Counted from the first letter of the stretch, positions 31,720 through 43,725 are shown. The stretch is DNA of 64,000 bases from Lotus japonicus (GCF_012489685.1 NC_080042.1:12600150-12664149), one strand, 5' to 3'. Made by a program: numbers and translations. Notes: a model not told the origin generated them from the sequence alone.

Positions 31720-33384
31720 CCTTTTTTACGATTAATATTGCTTCTCGTGTAATCTTTTAATATATGTATTTATTAATTTTCTCCTCCCCATGTACTTTTA
31801 TTATCAAATTTTAATTATTTCATATATATATATATATATATATTTACTCATTAAAAAATTTAAAAATAATGAAAGAAGTACTAAAATTATCATAACTTTT
31901 TTTAATTTTAACATAAATGTATTATCATGTAAAATGTTCATCCTAAATGAGTTTTTTACCCTTAACTTAAAAATAAATGAACATAGTCTACTTTATTTAA
32001 TTATTTTGTAATTTCATTCTTTAAAAAAAAATTTCTTATTCCCGTATGACATAATTTCACCATAAATTTTTCATTCTTTTGTGTATATATTATATTTCTA
32101 TAATCCTCGTATGGAATATTTCACTGAAAATTTTTGCTCCTAAAATTAGTTTAAGAATTACGAAAAATATTTTGTAATCCTCATACAATAAAATGTCACT
32201 ATCAATTTTTCATACTTTTATCAAAATTTACTTTTAAAGTTAATTAAAAATTATAAGAAAGGTATTGCAATTATTTTAAAATTCATTTTCCTATAAGTTT
32301 TAGCATGAAAGGATTTTCATTTAAAATGCTCCTCGTGAGAGTTTTTTCCATATATTTTGCCCGAATGACATAGTTTCACCAACAAATTTTAATTCTTTTA
32401 AAAGTATGAAAAAGTACTAAAATTATATTAAAAGTATATGTTCATTAGTTTTAAAATGAAAGTATTTTCATGTAACCGTGGGATTTTTTTCATTCTTAAC
32501 TAAAATATAAATTAGGTATCGTCTATATTATGTTAATATTTTATATTCCGTGTACGACATACTTTTAAGGAGCAAGAGCCACAAAAAGGTACAAAAAAGT
32601 TTGTAGGATAAAAATATTTCTTTTAATTGAATAAAAAAAGAAGTTTCATAAAAAGTTAATTATAAACAATAATAAAATAATCAAATTATTAAATTAATTA
32701 CATCAATTTTTTTTTCTTTTCAGAATTGCATAAATCATTGAAACCATGTTAAGAGTGAAATTTTCTTCTAATAATTCAAATAATGCAACTAACAAACTCT
32801 CAAATTATGCCAATCGTCCAGCTCCCAATCACTAACTCTTCTTGAAATCATCTTATGTTTGGTGCAACATATATATCTTCAATGCCCTTATTTATGTCTT
32901 GATGTCTATCCCATATTCTGGCCTTTTGCGCTTGCAACTGACACAATTTCGTTAGATTTTTCTCCCTTAAACAGTGTAATTAGCTTTATCCTCCTTCTAA
33001 GTTGTCTCTATAGTATCCTGCTTCACCTCGTTTCTTATAACATTCACAAAGCCAATAAGCTAAAAGGCTTCTTCTCTAATCAAAGATAACTCTATTTATG
33101 CCTTGAATTCTTCTGTTGTAATATGTAACATAGGAGAGATTCATCTTCTCACATGCAACTTCTTTCCAATTGGTTCAGGCTCTCATCTATTTGAGAGTTG
33201 TGCTCAATCCCTTAATGAAATTGAACTCTTTCTGCAACAGTTCAACAAAACCACACTATTATATAAAACCACGATCCTATCTCACTTTAATAATTCATAG
33301 TTTAATTTCAGTTTTACCACCATCAATAGGAAGAATAGGTTTCAAGTACTCTGCCAACTTACCTTGTTCAGCGAATAAGTAAGC
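31720..33384. other. AT-rich DNA with an (AT)n run, no recognisable gene
   Basis: Very AT-rich, with an (AT)n run at about 31820-31841 and degenerate phrases that recur at roughly 100-base spacing (for example TTTCACCA followed by AAATTTT near 32055, 32118 and 32377). Open frames at 32859-33382 have no family signature. Confidence 0.5.
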
Positions 33385-33603
33385 TCAATATACCCCAACA
33401 TAACAGTACATCTCAAAGTGAAGCTTCTCCTGCTCCAGACCATGACTTTCAAGATCATCCTCCTTCTGTTCCAACACCTCACCCATAGTCTTAAAGAGCT
33501 TTCTCTTCTGAAAACTCAGCTGCTGCATCATTTTTTGCATTTCAAGCAAAAATATACAAACAAAAGAGGATAAGAACTTTAGAACAAATAAAAGAGAACA
33601 CAA
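33385..33603 (-). other. possible exon-like helical segment (unidentified)
   Basis: A minus-strand frame contains QLSFQKRKLFKTMGEVLEQK followed by EDDLESHGLEQEKLHFEMY, an amphipathic charged stretch that could form a coiled coil. It is preceded by a hydrophobic part that looks intronic. I cannot name a family. It is on the same strand as the SF3B2-like exons 2.7 kb away but does not resemble that protein. Confidence 0.25.
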
Positions 33604-34138
33604 TATTTAACGGGAATGAGAAAATATGTTACGTCCATTATTTGAAATACAATCAGTGACATGCCCATGCAAGAGGAAGGTATGCATTTAGCCTTATCAC
33701 ACCAGTATGCATCATGCTATTCCTTTCGGTTTGACATCACAAAGAACCATAATCTTCCAGTTTTACCATAAATCTTCCAGAACCATTATTAGATATATCT
33801 TCATTAGTTTTACCAAAAGCATTTCCTATGTGCTGCTCAAATGGCATTTGGGATAAGTCCGTTAAGTAACATCAACATTAAACAAATTTCACATAAGAGG
33901 AATTCAGCCCGAGCATGAAGCACTATGGAAAGGAAAATGAAAACTCAAAGCAGAACTATTAGCACCTTTATCATAAATCAATGCCCAATAATATTATGCA
34001 AAAATATCACATGATTATATATCCCCATTATATCACATAATATGCCAGTTCAATACAACAGATAATAAAAGACAAATGACTCAAGGATGCCCATTGCCAA
34101 ACACCTACAGGTCCAGGCTTGGTAATTGCCACAGCCGC

Positions 34139-36242
34139 TGTAACACCCCATTTTCTGTTATTAGGTTATTTATTATTTTATTTTAATTAGTATTATGGTA
34201 TATGGTAATTAAGTGATTTTGTTAGATAATTAAGTGATTATGTGATATAGATAAATAAGGTTTTAGGGTTTAGTGTGAGTAATTGAGAGTGGGGCCCATT
34301 GTATGGCTATTTAAGGGTTAGGAGTGAAATAGAAAGAAAGAAAAGAAAAAAAATAAGGATTAGAAGAGAAGCAGAACAAGAAACACGTGAAAGCAGAGAA
34401 GGAGAGGAGAAAAGAGGAGAAAACTTAGAACTGATCTACAAGAGGTAAGAGTTTGAATTCATGTTTTATGGATTGGTATGATAGTGGATAATGATAGAAA
34501 GCATGATTTAGGAACCCTAGGTTGCAAAAATTCCAAAATTGAAATAGTTAGGGTTTGGCTTTTAGATGATTTTGGGGGTAGATGATAGGCTTGCATGATG
34601 CGCAGAAATTTACGTTCTCTTGTACCTTTTTCGTGCTATGTTAATGGCCGAATTTGAAGAAGTAGTCTTCATAAAAGTTGTAGGTTTTTCTGTTACGAAA
34701 CGTTTGCCACTGGTTTCACGTCATTCCGACGTCTGTAGCTCGAGTTATGTGTATTTTAGTGAGTATAGGTTAAGCTGTCCAGTTTCTTACAAACTGCGGT
34801 TAGTGTACGATTTTTCCTGATTTTTGTACTTTGAATTGTGACTTGAAAATTTATAGAGGTTTACAAAACGTGTATACGGAACCATGATAAAAATATTAGA
34901 TTTTTCTGAGTATATTTGATAATTTACATCTGTTTTATAGTTCATTAGATGTGTGGTGCGCGCACATGGCGAGTTGCGCAGGAAGATGTCGCAAGATGTC
35001 GCGACATGGCGAGTTGCGTAGGGAGATGTCGTGAGATGTCGCGACATGGCGAGTTATTCAGCGACATGGCGAGTTGCGTAGGGAGATGTCGTGAGATGTC
35101 GCGACATGGCGAGTTGTGCAGTGAGATGTCGCGAGATGGCGAGCATGAGCATGTCGCGAGTTTTTGGGAAAATTTAGAGAGAAATCTAGTCTTTAGGAAA
35201 TAGTTGCAGAACCTGTTATATATGAATTATATTTAATTTACATCTATTTTTAATAATCATTATATGATGTTGTTTCTGAATTGATGTTATGTTTGAGATG
35301 CTAAGTTGTTGTGATTGCAAGTTGTATAATTGATAACATGTAATATGTGTTTTGTGCAACTGGTGATGAATATGCTAAAATAATTAGGACTTGGAGATGG
35401 TCTGAATATGCATATGTTAGTTGAGTTTTGCACAATACACTGCATAGTTGTCAAGAGGCAATGTTTGCTAGTTCTCGTGGAGGCTAGTGACCTGTCCCAA
35501 AACTGGAGTGGTTTTGAAGCCTAGAGCGAGGGCTTTATTGGTGGTTATCTGTCTGGAGTGGACGCGGTGATACCGCTAAGGATAACAACTTTGGTACCAA
35601 AGACATTTGCACGGGTCTCACTTGAGTCATATGTGTTATGGTGATATTTTTGGAGAGATTTGATGTGGTGGTAATTAGAGACTATTATATATGTTTTAAT
35701 TGAGCTATAATTTATGGAGTATTTGCCATAACTGTGAACTTGATTAATTATGTTAAAATTACATAATTTATTATTTGTTAGTGAATGTGAGTAATTTATG
35801 TGGAGTATAGATAAGCTTTTACATTATTTATTATTATGCTTATCCATATGATATGAGTTCTCACCCTTCTGTTGGAATGATGTTCTATGCGACATCGCTC
35901 AGGTACCGAAGATAGTGGAGCTTCTCGCGAGGGTTAGTTGGAGGAGCTAGTCTTTCATTTACGGTTTAGTTAGGGGAGTCATGCTCTGTTATGTAACACC
36001 GGGAAACGTTTAGTTTTGTACCTTGATGTTAAGAGTTACCTATGAACTCTCTTTATGTTAAATTTTGGAGTTGAAATAAATCCGCTGTGCTATGCATATG
36101 ATGTTGCGACATTAAAGTTGGAAAATTTATATATTTATTATGAGCATGACAGGTGTTTTGATTTATGTTTCTAGAGAATAAGTGTGACACCCTCTGTGTT
36201 ATGCATTTTACTCTGATTTATGATATATTATTATGCGGGGTG
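34139..36242 (+). mobile_element. probable solo LTR of another Ty3/gypsy family
   Basis: Starts TGTAACACCCC and ends with TTATGCGGGGTG, a truncated form of the GGGGTGTTACA end common to plant gypsy LTRs. Inside are a TATA-like TATTTAAG (34308-34315), a GA-rich leader, and text typical of legume gypsy LTRs (GTAGCTCGAGTTATG near 34735, GGTACCGAAGATAG near 35902). There is no internal coding region. I could not find a clear 5-bp target duplication, so the right end may be eroded. It lies in the gene-poor stretch next to the SF3B2-like exons. Confidence 0.6.
34955..35160 (+). repeat. minisatellite of CGACATGGCGAG units with TGTCGCGACA palindromes
   Basis: Units containing GATGTCGCGACATGGCGAG recur about five times, with longer period copies separated by TTGCGTAGGGA. 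TGTCGCGACA is a perfect 10-bp palindrome. The array is GC- and CpG-rich in an AT-rich LTR. Confidence 0.8.
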
Positions 36243-36344
36243 GCCCGTGGAAGCACAACATACATATATATAAGAGAAAGCACACAGCTATCAGGAATGC
36301 TTGCATAATTAACCCATAACTATCAGTTTAGAATGATGACTAAC

Positions 36345-36452
36345 CTGCAAAAACTTTCTCTTCTGACTCCAATGCCGAGGCTCAGGTACGATATTGCTAT
36401 AAGATTTCAAAAACCCCAGCAACTTTGGGTCTGATGCAGTAGCATCCCACAC
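36345..36452 (-). pseudogene. SF3B2-like exon (splicing factor 3B subunit 2)
   Basis: An open 108-bp minus-strand exon with a canonical acceptor (TTTTCCAG before 36452) and donor (GTTAGT after 36345). It encodes VWDATASDPKLLGFLKSYSN followed by IVPEPRHWSQKRKFLQ. This matches the highly conserved VWDAT.DPKLL..LK..RNSVPVPRHW..KRK.LQ block of SF3B2/SAP145, a U2 snRNP subunit. Normally invariant positions are changed (R to S, S to I, C to S), so it is probably a decaying fragment. The exons that should follow downstream (to the left) are not found; a solo LTR and AT-rich DNA are there instead. Confidence 0.75.
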
Positions 36453-36619
36453 CTGGAAAATGAAAAAGAAACTACCAAGCATTTCCAAAATGGCCATGAT
36501 GCCAAACTAATAGAAAGAAGCTGAAACCAAATTAAACCTTTCAGTACAGTTCTCAAAAGGAAGACGTCAGTAAAAAAATGGATAAGCAGCAAAAATAAAA
36601 TAAGCATGTTACATATTAT

Positions 36620-36710
36620 CACAACTTTTTCTTGTTTGAGATGCCTTTCATTTTTAGCTCATTATCATTTTCTTCTTCATCTTTGGAATCAGAATCAGCC
36701 TTCTTATTAG
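36620..36710 (-). pseudogene. SF3B2-like upstream exon fragment
   Basis: The minus-strand frame encodes KKADSDSKDEEENDNELKMK and then GISNKKK, matching the acidic stretch and GISNKKKKLQRR motif that lies just N-terminal of the VWDAT block in plant SF3B2. The intervening segment (LQRRMKIAELKQ to RPDVVE) that should link to the next exon is missing in the 170 bases between. The locus is therefore a broken copy. Confidence 0.6.
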
Positions 36711-38159
36711 AAAAAGCATTATATAATGACAAAAGTAATACTTTCAAGCTTAATTGAGCGATGCTTCCATTCACAAAGGGACATGAAAAAGCAATTGTAA
36801 TTCTTCCATTCAATCAATCAAGCAATCAAAATATCGGATAATAAAGCAATGTAGTTCAACAAATATTGGACATGCATAGATCTTGATCCACAGAAAACAC
36901 CAATATATTTTGCCAAAAGACACATTTTCCTAAAAAGAAAGGCACTCACACAAACAAAACTGCAGAAAGCCCATTAAACATGAATTCACTTGGCCAAAGA
37001 CCATCTTTTCTTCAATGAAAGCTATAAATTGTCAACTGCAGTAAGAAGCCAAACAATGGGTAAAATAAACCTCACCTGGCTAAAACTTTGACCCAAAGCC
37101 AAGTAGAAAATAATAATCCTTCACCATGTTTAGCAATCTGTTTGCAATAGTAAGACCTGTACTCAACACCCAATGCATGAAGTACCCAAAACAATATCAA
37201 TCTTGGAAAAGAGGAAAAATCATTCACTTAGACTTTAAACCCCACTCTCAAGTACTTCTTCCTCAATTTCGCCCCAATCCATGACAGCTTGAAACTTTGT
37301 GGAAGCACCTTAACTCACAAAATTTTAAATCTTCAACCTTAATTTCAATGGAGCTCCTCAAAGACAACAATCTTCAACATCACCTTTCGTAAACAATACA
37401 TTAAAAACTGGAAGCAAAGTCCATCAATTTTCTTCCTTGGGCTTCATATATACTTTTATAGCATGTTTGGACCAACTTATTTTTCTCCAGAATCATTTCT
37501 GGCACAAGGAGAAGCTGCTCACTAAGCTTTTTCCTCAATTTTTTCTCCAGAATCAATTACAGAAGAATTTCCAAACATGCTCAAAATACTATTAAAAAAA
37601 AGGGGTACCAACTTTTTTTATGGGCAAGCGGCTCTGCTAACTTGGTATTAACAGAAGAAGTCCACACCATTTATTTCCATGAGTAATGTGCAAAAACCAT
37701 CATCAAAATATGAATTCAAACAACTAACTATACAATGACCTTGAGACATTCACCAAAAACAAAGGAAATGAAGCTTTCAAAATCAAAACAGAGACCCCAG
37801 TGTCACCAAAGTGAAATGAAACAGATACAAAATCATGTGATCATAAACTTTTCCTGTTCAAAAGTAACAATATGAATTAAAACAACTAACTATACAATGA
37901 CCTTGAGACATTCACCAAAAACGAAGGAAATGAAGCTTTCAAAATTAGAACTGATCAAAACTATATGGAAAACTCAAACTGTGACTTTCACTCTTAAAAC
38001 GAAACTGAATCAAAAGCCATAACATTTATTAAACTGGGCTGGTTACCTAGCTGGGTATTACATGGTAAGTCCAAAATGCTTTTACATTAAGCGCACATGA
38101 GTGGAAAAACATATTTAAATGTAATTGCAGCATTTTGATGGAGACCAACAATTACTTAC
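36711..38159. other. gene-poor stretch with small repeats
   Basis: No coding region is supported. It holds a MITE-like fold-back at 37457-37583 and a direct repeat of about 80 bases (37688-37770 and 37858-37945, sharing CTATACAATGACCTTGAGAC). The rest is AT-rich and could be intronic DNA of the former SF3B2-like gene. Confidence 0.5.
37457..37583. mobile_element. short MITE-like fold-back
   Basis: AGCATGTTTGGACC at the left is matched by its complement TTCCAAACATGCT at the right, and an inner CTCCAGAATCA block recurs. About 125 bp long. A target duplication is not clear, so the superfamily is open. Confidence 0.5.
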
Positions 38160-38292
38160 ATCCAAGCCACCCAAGTCGTGTTCATGTTCCGATTGGTCCA
38201 TTTTCCTGTGAACCTCATATACTCTCTCTCTCTTCTCATCCGCAACAACTCAGCCTCAGTTAGATTTTTCTCCAACTCTGCATCCAACCTTG
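38160..38292 (-). other. candidate host-gene exon, unidentified
   Basis: A 133-bp minus-strand segment is bounded by AG (38293-38294) and the good donor GTAAGT. Its frame begins RLDAELEKNLTEAELLRMRR, a charged helix. It remains open to the donor, but a GA-repeat tract (38222-38233) may have slipped, because the alternative frame after it (VYEVHRKMDQSEHEHDLGGL) looks more protein-like. I do not recognise the gene. Confidence 0.3.
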
Positions 38293-38874
38293 CTTATGAA
38301 ATTGATGAACCTATATAAAACTTGTAACAAACTCTGAAAATTAATATCAAACTGAAATAAACCCTTATAACATGAGATATTGCAGCTAAAGGAGGAACAT
38401 TTACCTGTGCCACATTTATTTGGAAGCACTTAGGCCACTTTCAGCAGTGTATTTGTACAATGACACACCAAGCAGAAAACCAAACCCTTTTCAAACCTGG
38501 AATGCAGCAAGCAAAATTCATTTGTAAAACATATTACAGTCATCTGTAAAACACATTACAGTCCAAATGCAATACTTATATAAATCTTATATTGAGAAAG
38601 ATAAGGAGAAAAACATGCAGGTGGCAACTAATTGCAACCTTCAACATCATGATCTTTATTTCATGTAACCTTTAATTGAAAGAAGATGCATTGTTATTAT
38701 AATATATCAGGTAAGATAATGGTTAATTAAATTTAGTGAAAGACGGTCTAAAATTGAAGAATCTCACTCGCCTATGTTGAGAAAGACTTTTCTTACCAAA
38801 ATCATTAAAAGGATCTCCTATGTTGAGTCAAAATGTAAAAACTACCATTTTGGACCTGCATTAAACAGGAATAT

Positions 38875-39008
38875 GCTTCTTCTGCTCTGCAGTCATCTCT
38901 GTTCTGGAGATCTTCTTGCCATCACCATCAACTTGACGCTTGTAGCCATCCACTATAATATCCCAGAGATTTGCATCAAAGCCCAGAAAAAAAACTTTCA
39001 ATCCTGTC
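38875..39008 (-). pseudogene. Ty1/copia gag scrap
   Basis: The minus-strand sequence matches the gag N-terminal region of the Sireviruses in this window (compare 48070-48200), covering the part around FFLGFDADLWDIIVDGY. Both ends are cut: at the left by unrelated DNA and at the right by the chromovirus LTR that begins at 39009. Confidence 0.75.
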
Positions 39009-39398
39009 TGTAATACCCCGATTTCCAGGTGTCACTTTAGTAACCAAAAATAACCTTTACGCGGAAAACATGTATTTTTTTTTTTCATTTGATTCCTTTT
39101 AAATCAGGCAATAGAAAATAAAAACATAGCTCAACCACTAAACTAACCAATATACATCAAATATAAACATGTACAGCCTCAGCTGCACTTCCACGTCACG
39201 CGCACTCGGAGTGACTCCAAAGTAGTGTGCCCGTAGGCAAATATATACAGACCCAGAAGTGTGAGCAAGAAAGTTTATAATTACAACCCACTAGGAGAAA
39301 GTCGGCCTCAAAATGGCCTAAGCAAAGACCCCTATGGTCCGACTGACCCACTGTGATCCCTCAGTAAAAGAACCACATAAAAGTCATGCGTCGGGAAC

Positions 39399-39864
39399 CT
39401 ACCCTGTCCCAAAAGCAAAACGAATCAGAGCTCTACACAAAACGTGACGCCTGCCTAAACCAACCCTCCCAGTACCAAGTCCACAGCGAACTGAAGTTGG
39501 CAAGTTGAAGCTCAGCTCCATGCGTCGTAAAACTCCTTTCGTCAGACATCCACGCTCGTCAGTCCGGTCCTCCATGACCCTTCCCCGGTACGTCGCTCGA
39601 TGACCCACAAGATCGATCACCCAAGCGGTGGGGGCATGTCAATCAACCAGCTCAAACCTGATCCCCCCCGAGGGAGAGACCATCGAAACCCAATCCACCG
39701 TCGACGTCTGGCAGCAGGCCGACCGCCCAAACACAAACATGAAACCAAAGCCAAGGCGCTAGGGTCAACTCACGGAAATAAGTAGATATACACTCAACAT
39801 GTGATATGGGGTATAGATATATGATATATATATATATATATATATATATAAACAATCCTAGCAT
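39399..39864 (-). pseudogene. LTR-internal reading frame, frameshifted copy
   Basis: Two minus-strand frames together cover the LTR protein. The first has AVGLLPDVDGGLGFDGLSLG (to about 39655) and the second HRATYRGRVMEDRTDERGCL, GVLRRMELSFNLP and SVRCGLGTG. An extra C in the CCCCCC run near 39662-39667 breaks the frame. The acidic tail is absent. Third LTR of this family in which the same frame can be followed. Confidence 0.5.
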
Positions 39865-39965
39865 GTTATGGCTCTAACAATGCTTCAATAAATCAAACAG
39901 CACACAATTCCAGTCAGAATGAATGTATGCGTGAAATGCAATCAATATGATCCGGATTGTGACGC

Positions 39966-40155
39966 GTTCCCGTTCGCCACAAGTGAAGCATTCCCGTTCT
40001 TCACTATGGAAGAACCATTCCCGTTATTCATTCTTGGTGAACCATTCCCGTTATTCACCATATGATGAACCATTCTCGTTATTCATCATTAATGCATTGG
40101 TGAACCATTCTATTCACCATGAGATGCACAGGTGAACCATTCCCGTTATTCACCC
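39966..40155 (-). repeat. minisatellite B (hairpin units) in the truncated LTR
   Basis: On the plus strand, units such as GTGAACCATTCCCGTTATTC followed by ACC are repeated about seven times. GGTGAA/TTCACC ends can pair around a CCCGTTA loop. Confidence 0.8.
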
Positions 40156-40225
40156 GATTGATGCAATATGGTTAGCCAAACATCGAATCGTCCTCACCAC
40201 ATAAGTGTTTAGCTCAAACCCAAAC

Positions 40226-40560
40226 TCAAAACAAACCCAAGAGTTAGTGTCGGTCAATACAACACAACTCGGAGTTAGTGTCGGTCAATACAACACAACT
40301 CCCACAACAAAACCCACAATCAAAGCCAGAGTCAGTGTCGGTCAATACAACACGACTCGGAGGTAGTGTCGGTCAATACAACACAACTCGAACAACAAAA
40401 ACCCAGAGGTAGTGTCGGTCAATACAACACAACCCCAACAACAAGAGTACTAAAGTACTCAGGAGTTTAGTGTCGGTCAATACAACACAACTCCAACAAT
40501 AAAACCCAAAATCAAAGCCCATAGTTAGTGTCGGTCAATACAACACAACTCGAATAACAA
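40226..40560 (-). repeat. minisatellite A in the truncated LTR (seven cores)
   Basis: The core GTGTCGGTCAATACAACAC occurs seven times with spacers of 24-70 bases, compared with two or three in the full-length element and four in the solo LTR. Confidence 0.85.
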
Positions 40561-41384
40561 GAGTACTAAAGTACTCGGTGACTTTCAATCATCACCATAG
40601 CTCACCTCAGTGGCTTTCCCCAATTCCAAAACCCACAACAAAAGTCGACTTTTCCCCGTCTTTTGCAATTATTTTCCCTTTAGTTCCCTATATTTATTCG
40701 TTAATAAAAACGTTCCGAATTGGATTAGTCAAGTTATGAGTTTATTCCTCAAAGTCTAAGTCTCCCAAAGTCTCTAGTTTTCGAAAGTCTAATCATTCTA
40801 AGTTTCCAAAGACCAACCACCCAAAAGAAATTTTCCGGGGAAAGTCTAAGAATACGAACAAATGGCTAAGTCTCAAAACTCAAGTTTGAACTTGCCTAGG
40901 GTTGTTCATCCAACCCGAAATATCAAAGATCACCAGATCAATGAATCCCCACTCCGAAGTCGCGTCAAAGCGCACAATCCAACAATATCACAATATCACA
41001 AGTTATGGAAAAGCATCATAACATCAACTCATCATCATAATCAACATCAGATAAAGCATAAGTCGAATTTATCGACGCCTATCATACAATCATAGCTAAT
41101 ATGTAAGTTGCCCTAACCTCGAGCTGCTCCAGTCTCGTGGTTAAAGTTCCCTTCACACGATTGCTCTGCAACACCCAAAGTTCCTTCAACTGAACCTCGG
41201 AGAAAACAAAGCAGAATCCAAACAAAATCGATTAGTTCGATCGCCATACAACTCATAAACGATAGACAAAGCATTAAAGCTTCAGAATATAACAATCGCG
41301 TACAAAAAGACAAGTTTTCGACTATTGAAGTAGCAAACCCAGCATCACTGCCGCTTGGCCAAGCATCCAAGTGCAAAGACGATC

Positions 41385-43642
41385 CTAGTCTTCAGCAACC
41401 AAGTCTGGTTTCTCACTGAGGTCAGTGCGACCTTGCACATTGAGAACCCTTAAAGATGCTTCATGATTAAATAAGTTGATGCAATCAAGCAGGGTGTTTG
41501 GTCTGGGTTGGGTATAGGGAACAATGGAAAGATGGGTTTCAGGTGAAGAGGGATGATTGCTAGTTGTAGCTTCAGAAACACCATGAGATGAACCAATTTG
41601 CACAGTTTGGGGTTCAGAGTTATTGGTCTCAGGGTTTGGATGAGAAACTTCAGTCTCAGGATTTGGAGATTGGTCAGAGACAGAGTTTTCATTTGGAGGT
41701 GGAGGAGAAGGAGGACGAGGTGGTGCTACTGAAGACAAAGGGACTGCATGGATTGGAAAATCAGGAGCTTCCAGAGGTTCTGGCCTTGGTCCAGAGTAGC
41801 GGTTTGGACTAGGAACAGTTAAGAAATGTTCAGGAAGTTCTGAAACTCTTTCTCTGGCAAGTTGAAAGAATTGGCGTGAAGCTTCAGATTTATTTGAAGG
41901 AGAGGAAAATGGAACATTTGTTGGAAAAGAGACTGAGGGAGCAGGAGAGAGAATTTCTCTATCAGAGGGTTCCTGATTTAAGTGATTAGAGGGTTGAGGC
42001 TCAGAGTTAGACTTTTCAACAGTTGGTATCTCTAGAGCTTGTGTCTCAAAAGCTTGTGGTTTAGAGGTTTGTGGAGTGTATGGAAGGATTATGGGTGAGG
42101 TTGGTGTAGTGGACTTAGGGGTTTGAAGCATTTTCCAGAGGGGTTCTTCCTCAATGGAAGGTTGAAAGAATGAAGCCCTAGGTGGGGAATTGTGTGAAGT
42201 GGGTTGATCAATTTTGTTGGGTTCAAGGTTGGAAACAACAGGAATTGCATCAAGCATATTTAAATCATCATCATCAGAAAGAACAATAAACTTACTTGAA
42301 GCTCTGACTGCAGATCTAGTGACTCTGGTAGAGATTGCAGGTTTCAGATGAATGAATTACGTTGCAATTCTGACCTTCTTTGCCTTTTTCTGAGGTGGTG
42401 GTTCATCATCATCATTATCATCACCATCAGAGGGATCTTGTGTCTCAGAGGGTTCCACTTGCTTTCTCTTGGTCTTCTTCTTCCTGGGAGACTCAAAGTC
42501 CAGAGGCTCTGAGAGATTTCTGAAGAATTCATCCACGTCAATCACAAAGCCTTGTTGCTTCAGATCATCAAGATAGATCATGATAGCCTCTGGATCATGA
42601 GCATTTGACCAGAGAGGGTAGTCCTTCAGAGGGATTCTTCTTCCTCTTGACTTTGCAGTAGCAGGGTTAACATCAACTTTTGTTTCTATCAATCCCATTC
42701 TCTTCAAATATGTAGGAGTGAAGACATCTCCAACAATTGTTGTTAGGTCTTCTGTGCATCCAACTTTGGTCAGAGCAGATATCAGTTTGCTCTCAATGAA
42801 GAAGTCAGACAGTAATCTGACAAAAGGTATGTACTTGATGGCAGACTTTGGTGAAGCAGTAGTCCTTGACTTTTTGATGCACTTCTTCAGATAGGAGAAG
42901 AGAAAGTAAGGCAGACAAACTTTGGTGTGCTCCTTGATGAATAAAAACATCACTTTCTGAGTGAAATTGATGTAATCTGGAGAGCTTCCCTTTGGTCTTT
43001 GATTCATGCAGTTCAGAAGGATTATGTGTCAGATTCTCAGGTCAGGATGAAGATCCTTTGTCTTGCAATCAGTTTTGCCCGGTCTCCATGTAGAGTATAA
43101 GGCCTTGTTGACCTTCTCCTTGGTACTTGTCTTGACTTTTGACTCTTGCAACTGAAATCTGTAGCCACGACTTATATCTGCACCCAGAAGTCTTGCAAAA
43201 GACTTCTCTGAGATGATGATCCTTTTCCCAGAACAAAGGACACAACTTGATACTCGTTGCAATCAACATGCTTCCAGAATTCCTTCACCAGTTTATCATA
43301 GATTGGACCATGTAATCTATTGAAGTATCCTTCCCAGCCTTGAGCCTGTACTTCAGGACGAAGATCGACCCCATTAGCAGCAATGTTGTCTAGGTCGAAA
43401 CGCCATTCAGCAAGAACTTGAAGTTCTTATGGAGGGAAGACGCATGTAACTGCACAGCTCCTTTGGGACAAGGGAACAACATCCTCAGCATCTTGGATTT
43501 GTGCTTGAGCACCCTCTGTCGATCTCGAACGCAGAACAGGACCTACTTGCCCTGTTGGAAGACCCACTACCATCCTTGGAAACACTCTTCCATCGGCTGA
43601 ATCAACCCTTTCACCGGAATCAGCTCTTTCAGATCTCACCAT
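41385..43642 (-). pseudogene. Sirevirus A env-like ORF (third ORF), broken
   Basis: Minus-strand frames from ATG 43642 to 41385 follow the same protein as the ORF at 61886-64000: a short acidic N-terminus, a conserved globular region (KVCLPYFLFSYLKKCIKKSR at about 42900), a basic nuclear-localisation-like patch (RKKKTKRKQ) with acidic run, and a long Pro/Ser-rich C-terminal half. Stops and shifts occur near 43427, 43028, and between 42357 and 42257. SIRE1-like elements carry an ORF here called env-like. I see no signal peptide or convincing membrane anchor, and the N-terminal half resembles the plant transposon-protein family (Transposase_32-like). An envelope role is not supported by this sequence. 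Confidence 0.7.
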
Positions 43643-43681
43643 TGTTGAAGGTTGGAGGTTAGGGTAGAAGAGGGATGAACA

Positions 43682-43725
<44 letters not shown>

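Larger units (their letters stand above)
39009..41321 (-). mobile_element. truncated chromovirus LTR (minus strand)
   Basis: The left edge is the LTR 3' end (TGTAATACCCCG, complement of CGGGGTGTTACA with one change). The sequence follows the LTR family of 14591-29846 inward to the AAGACAAGTTTTCGA block at about 41321, where it stops. About the first 1.4 kb of the LTR, including the TATA box, is missing. It is inserted in a copia gag scrap on the left and joined to the Sirevirus A env-like ORF on the right, so a deletion removed the intervening DNA. Confidence 0.88.

Noticed and set aside
32859..33382. Overlapping plus-strand frames with hydrophobic residues
   Set aside because: AT/CT-rich sequence; no family signature and two frames overlap.
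34949..35203. 84-codon frame rich in Cys, Arg and Met repeats
   Set aside because: It is a translation of the CGACATGGCGAG minisatellite and has no independent support.
39966..40155. Repeat array resembling a CRISPR (short repeats with hairpins and spacers)
   Set aside because: The units and spacers are both related to each other, unequal in length, lie inside a plant LTR and recur in every LTR copy. It is a minisatellite.
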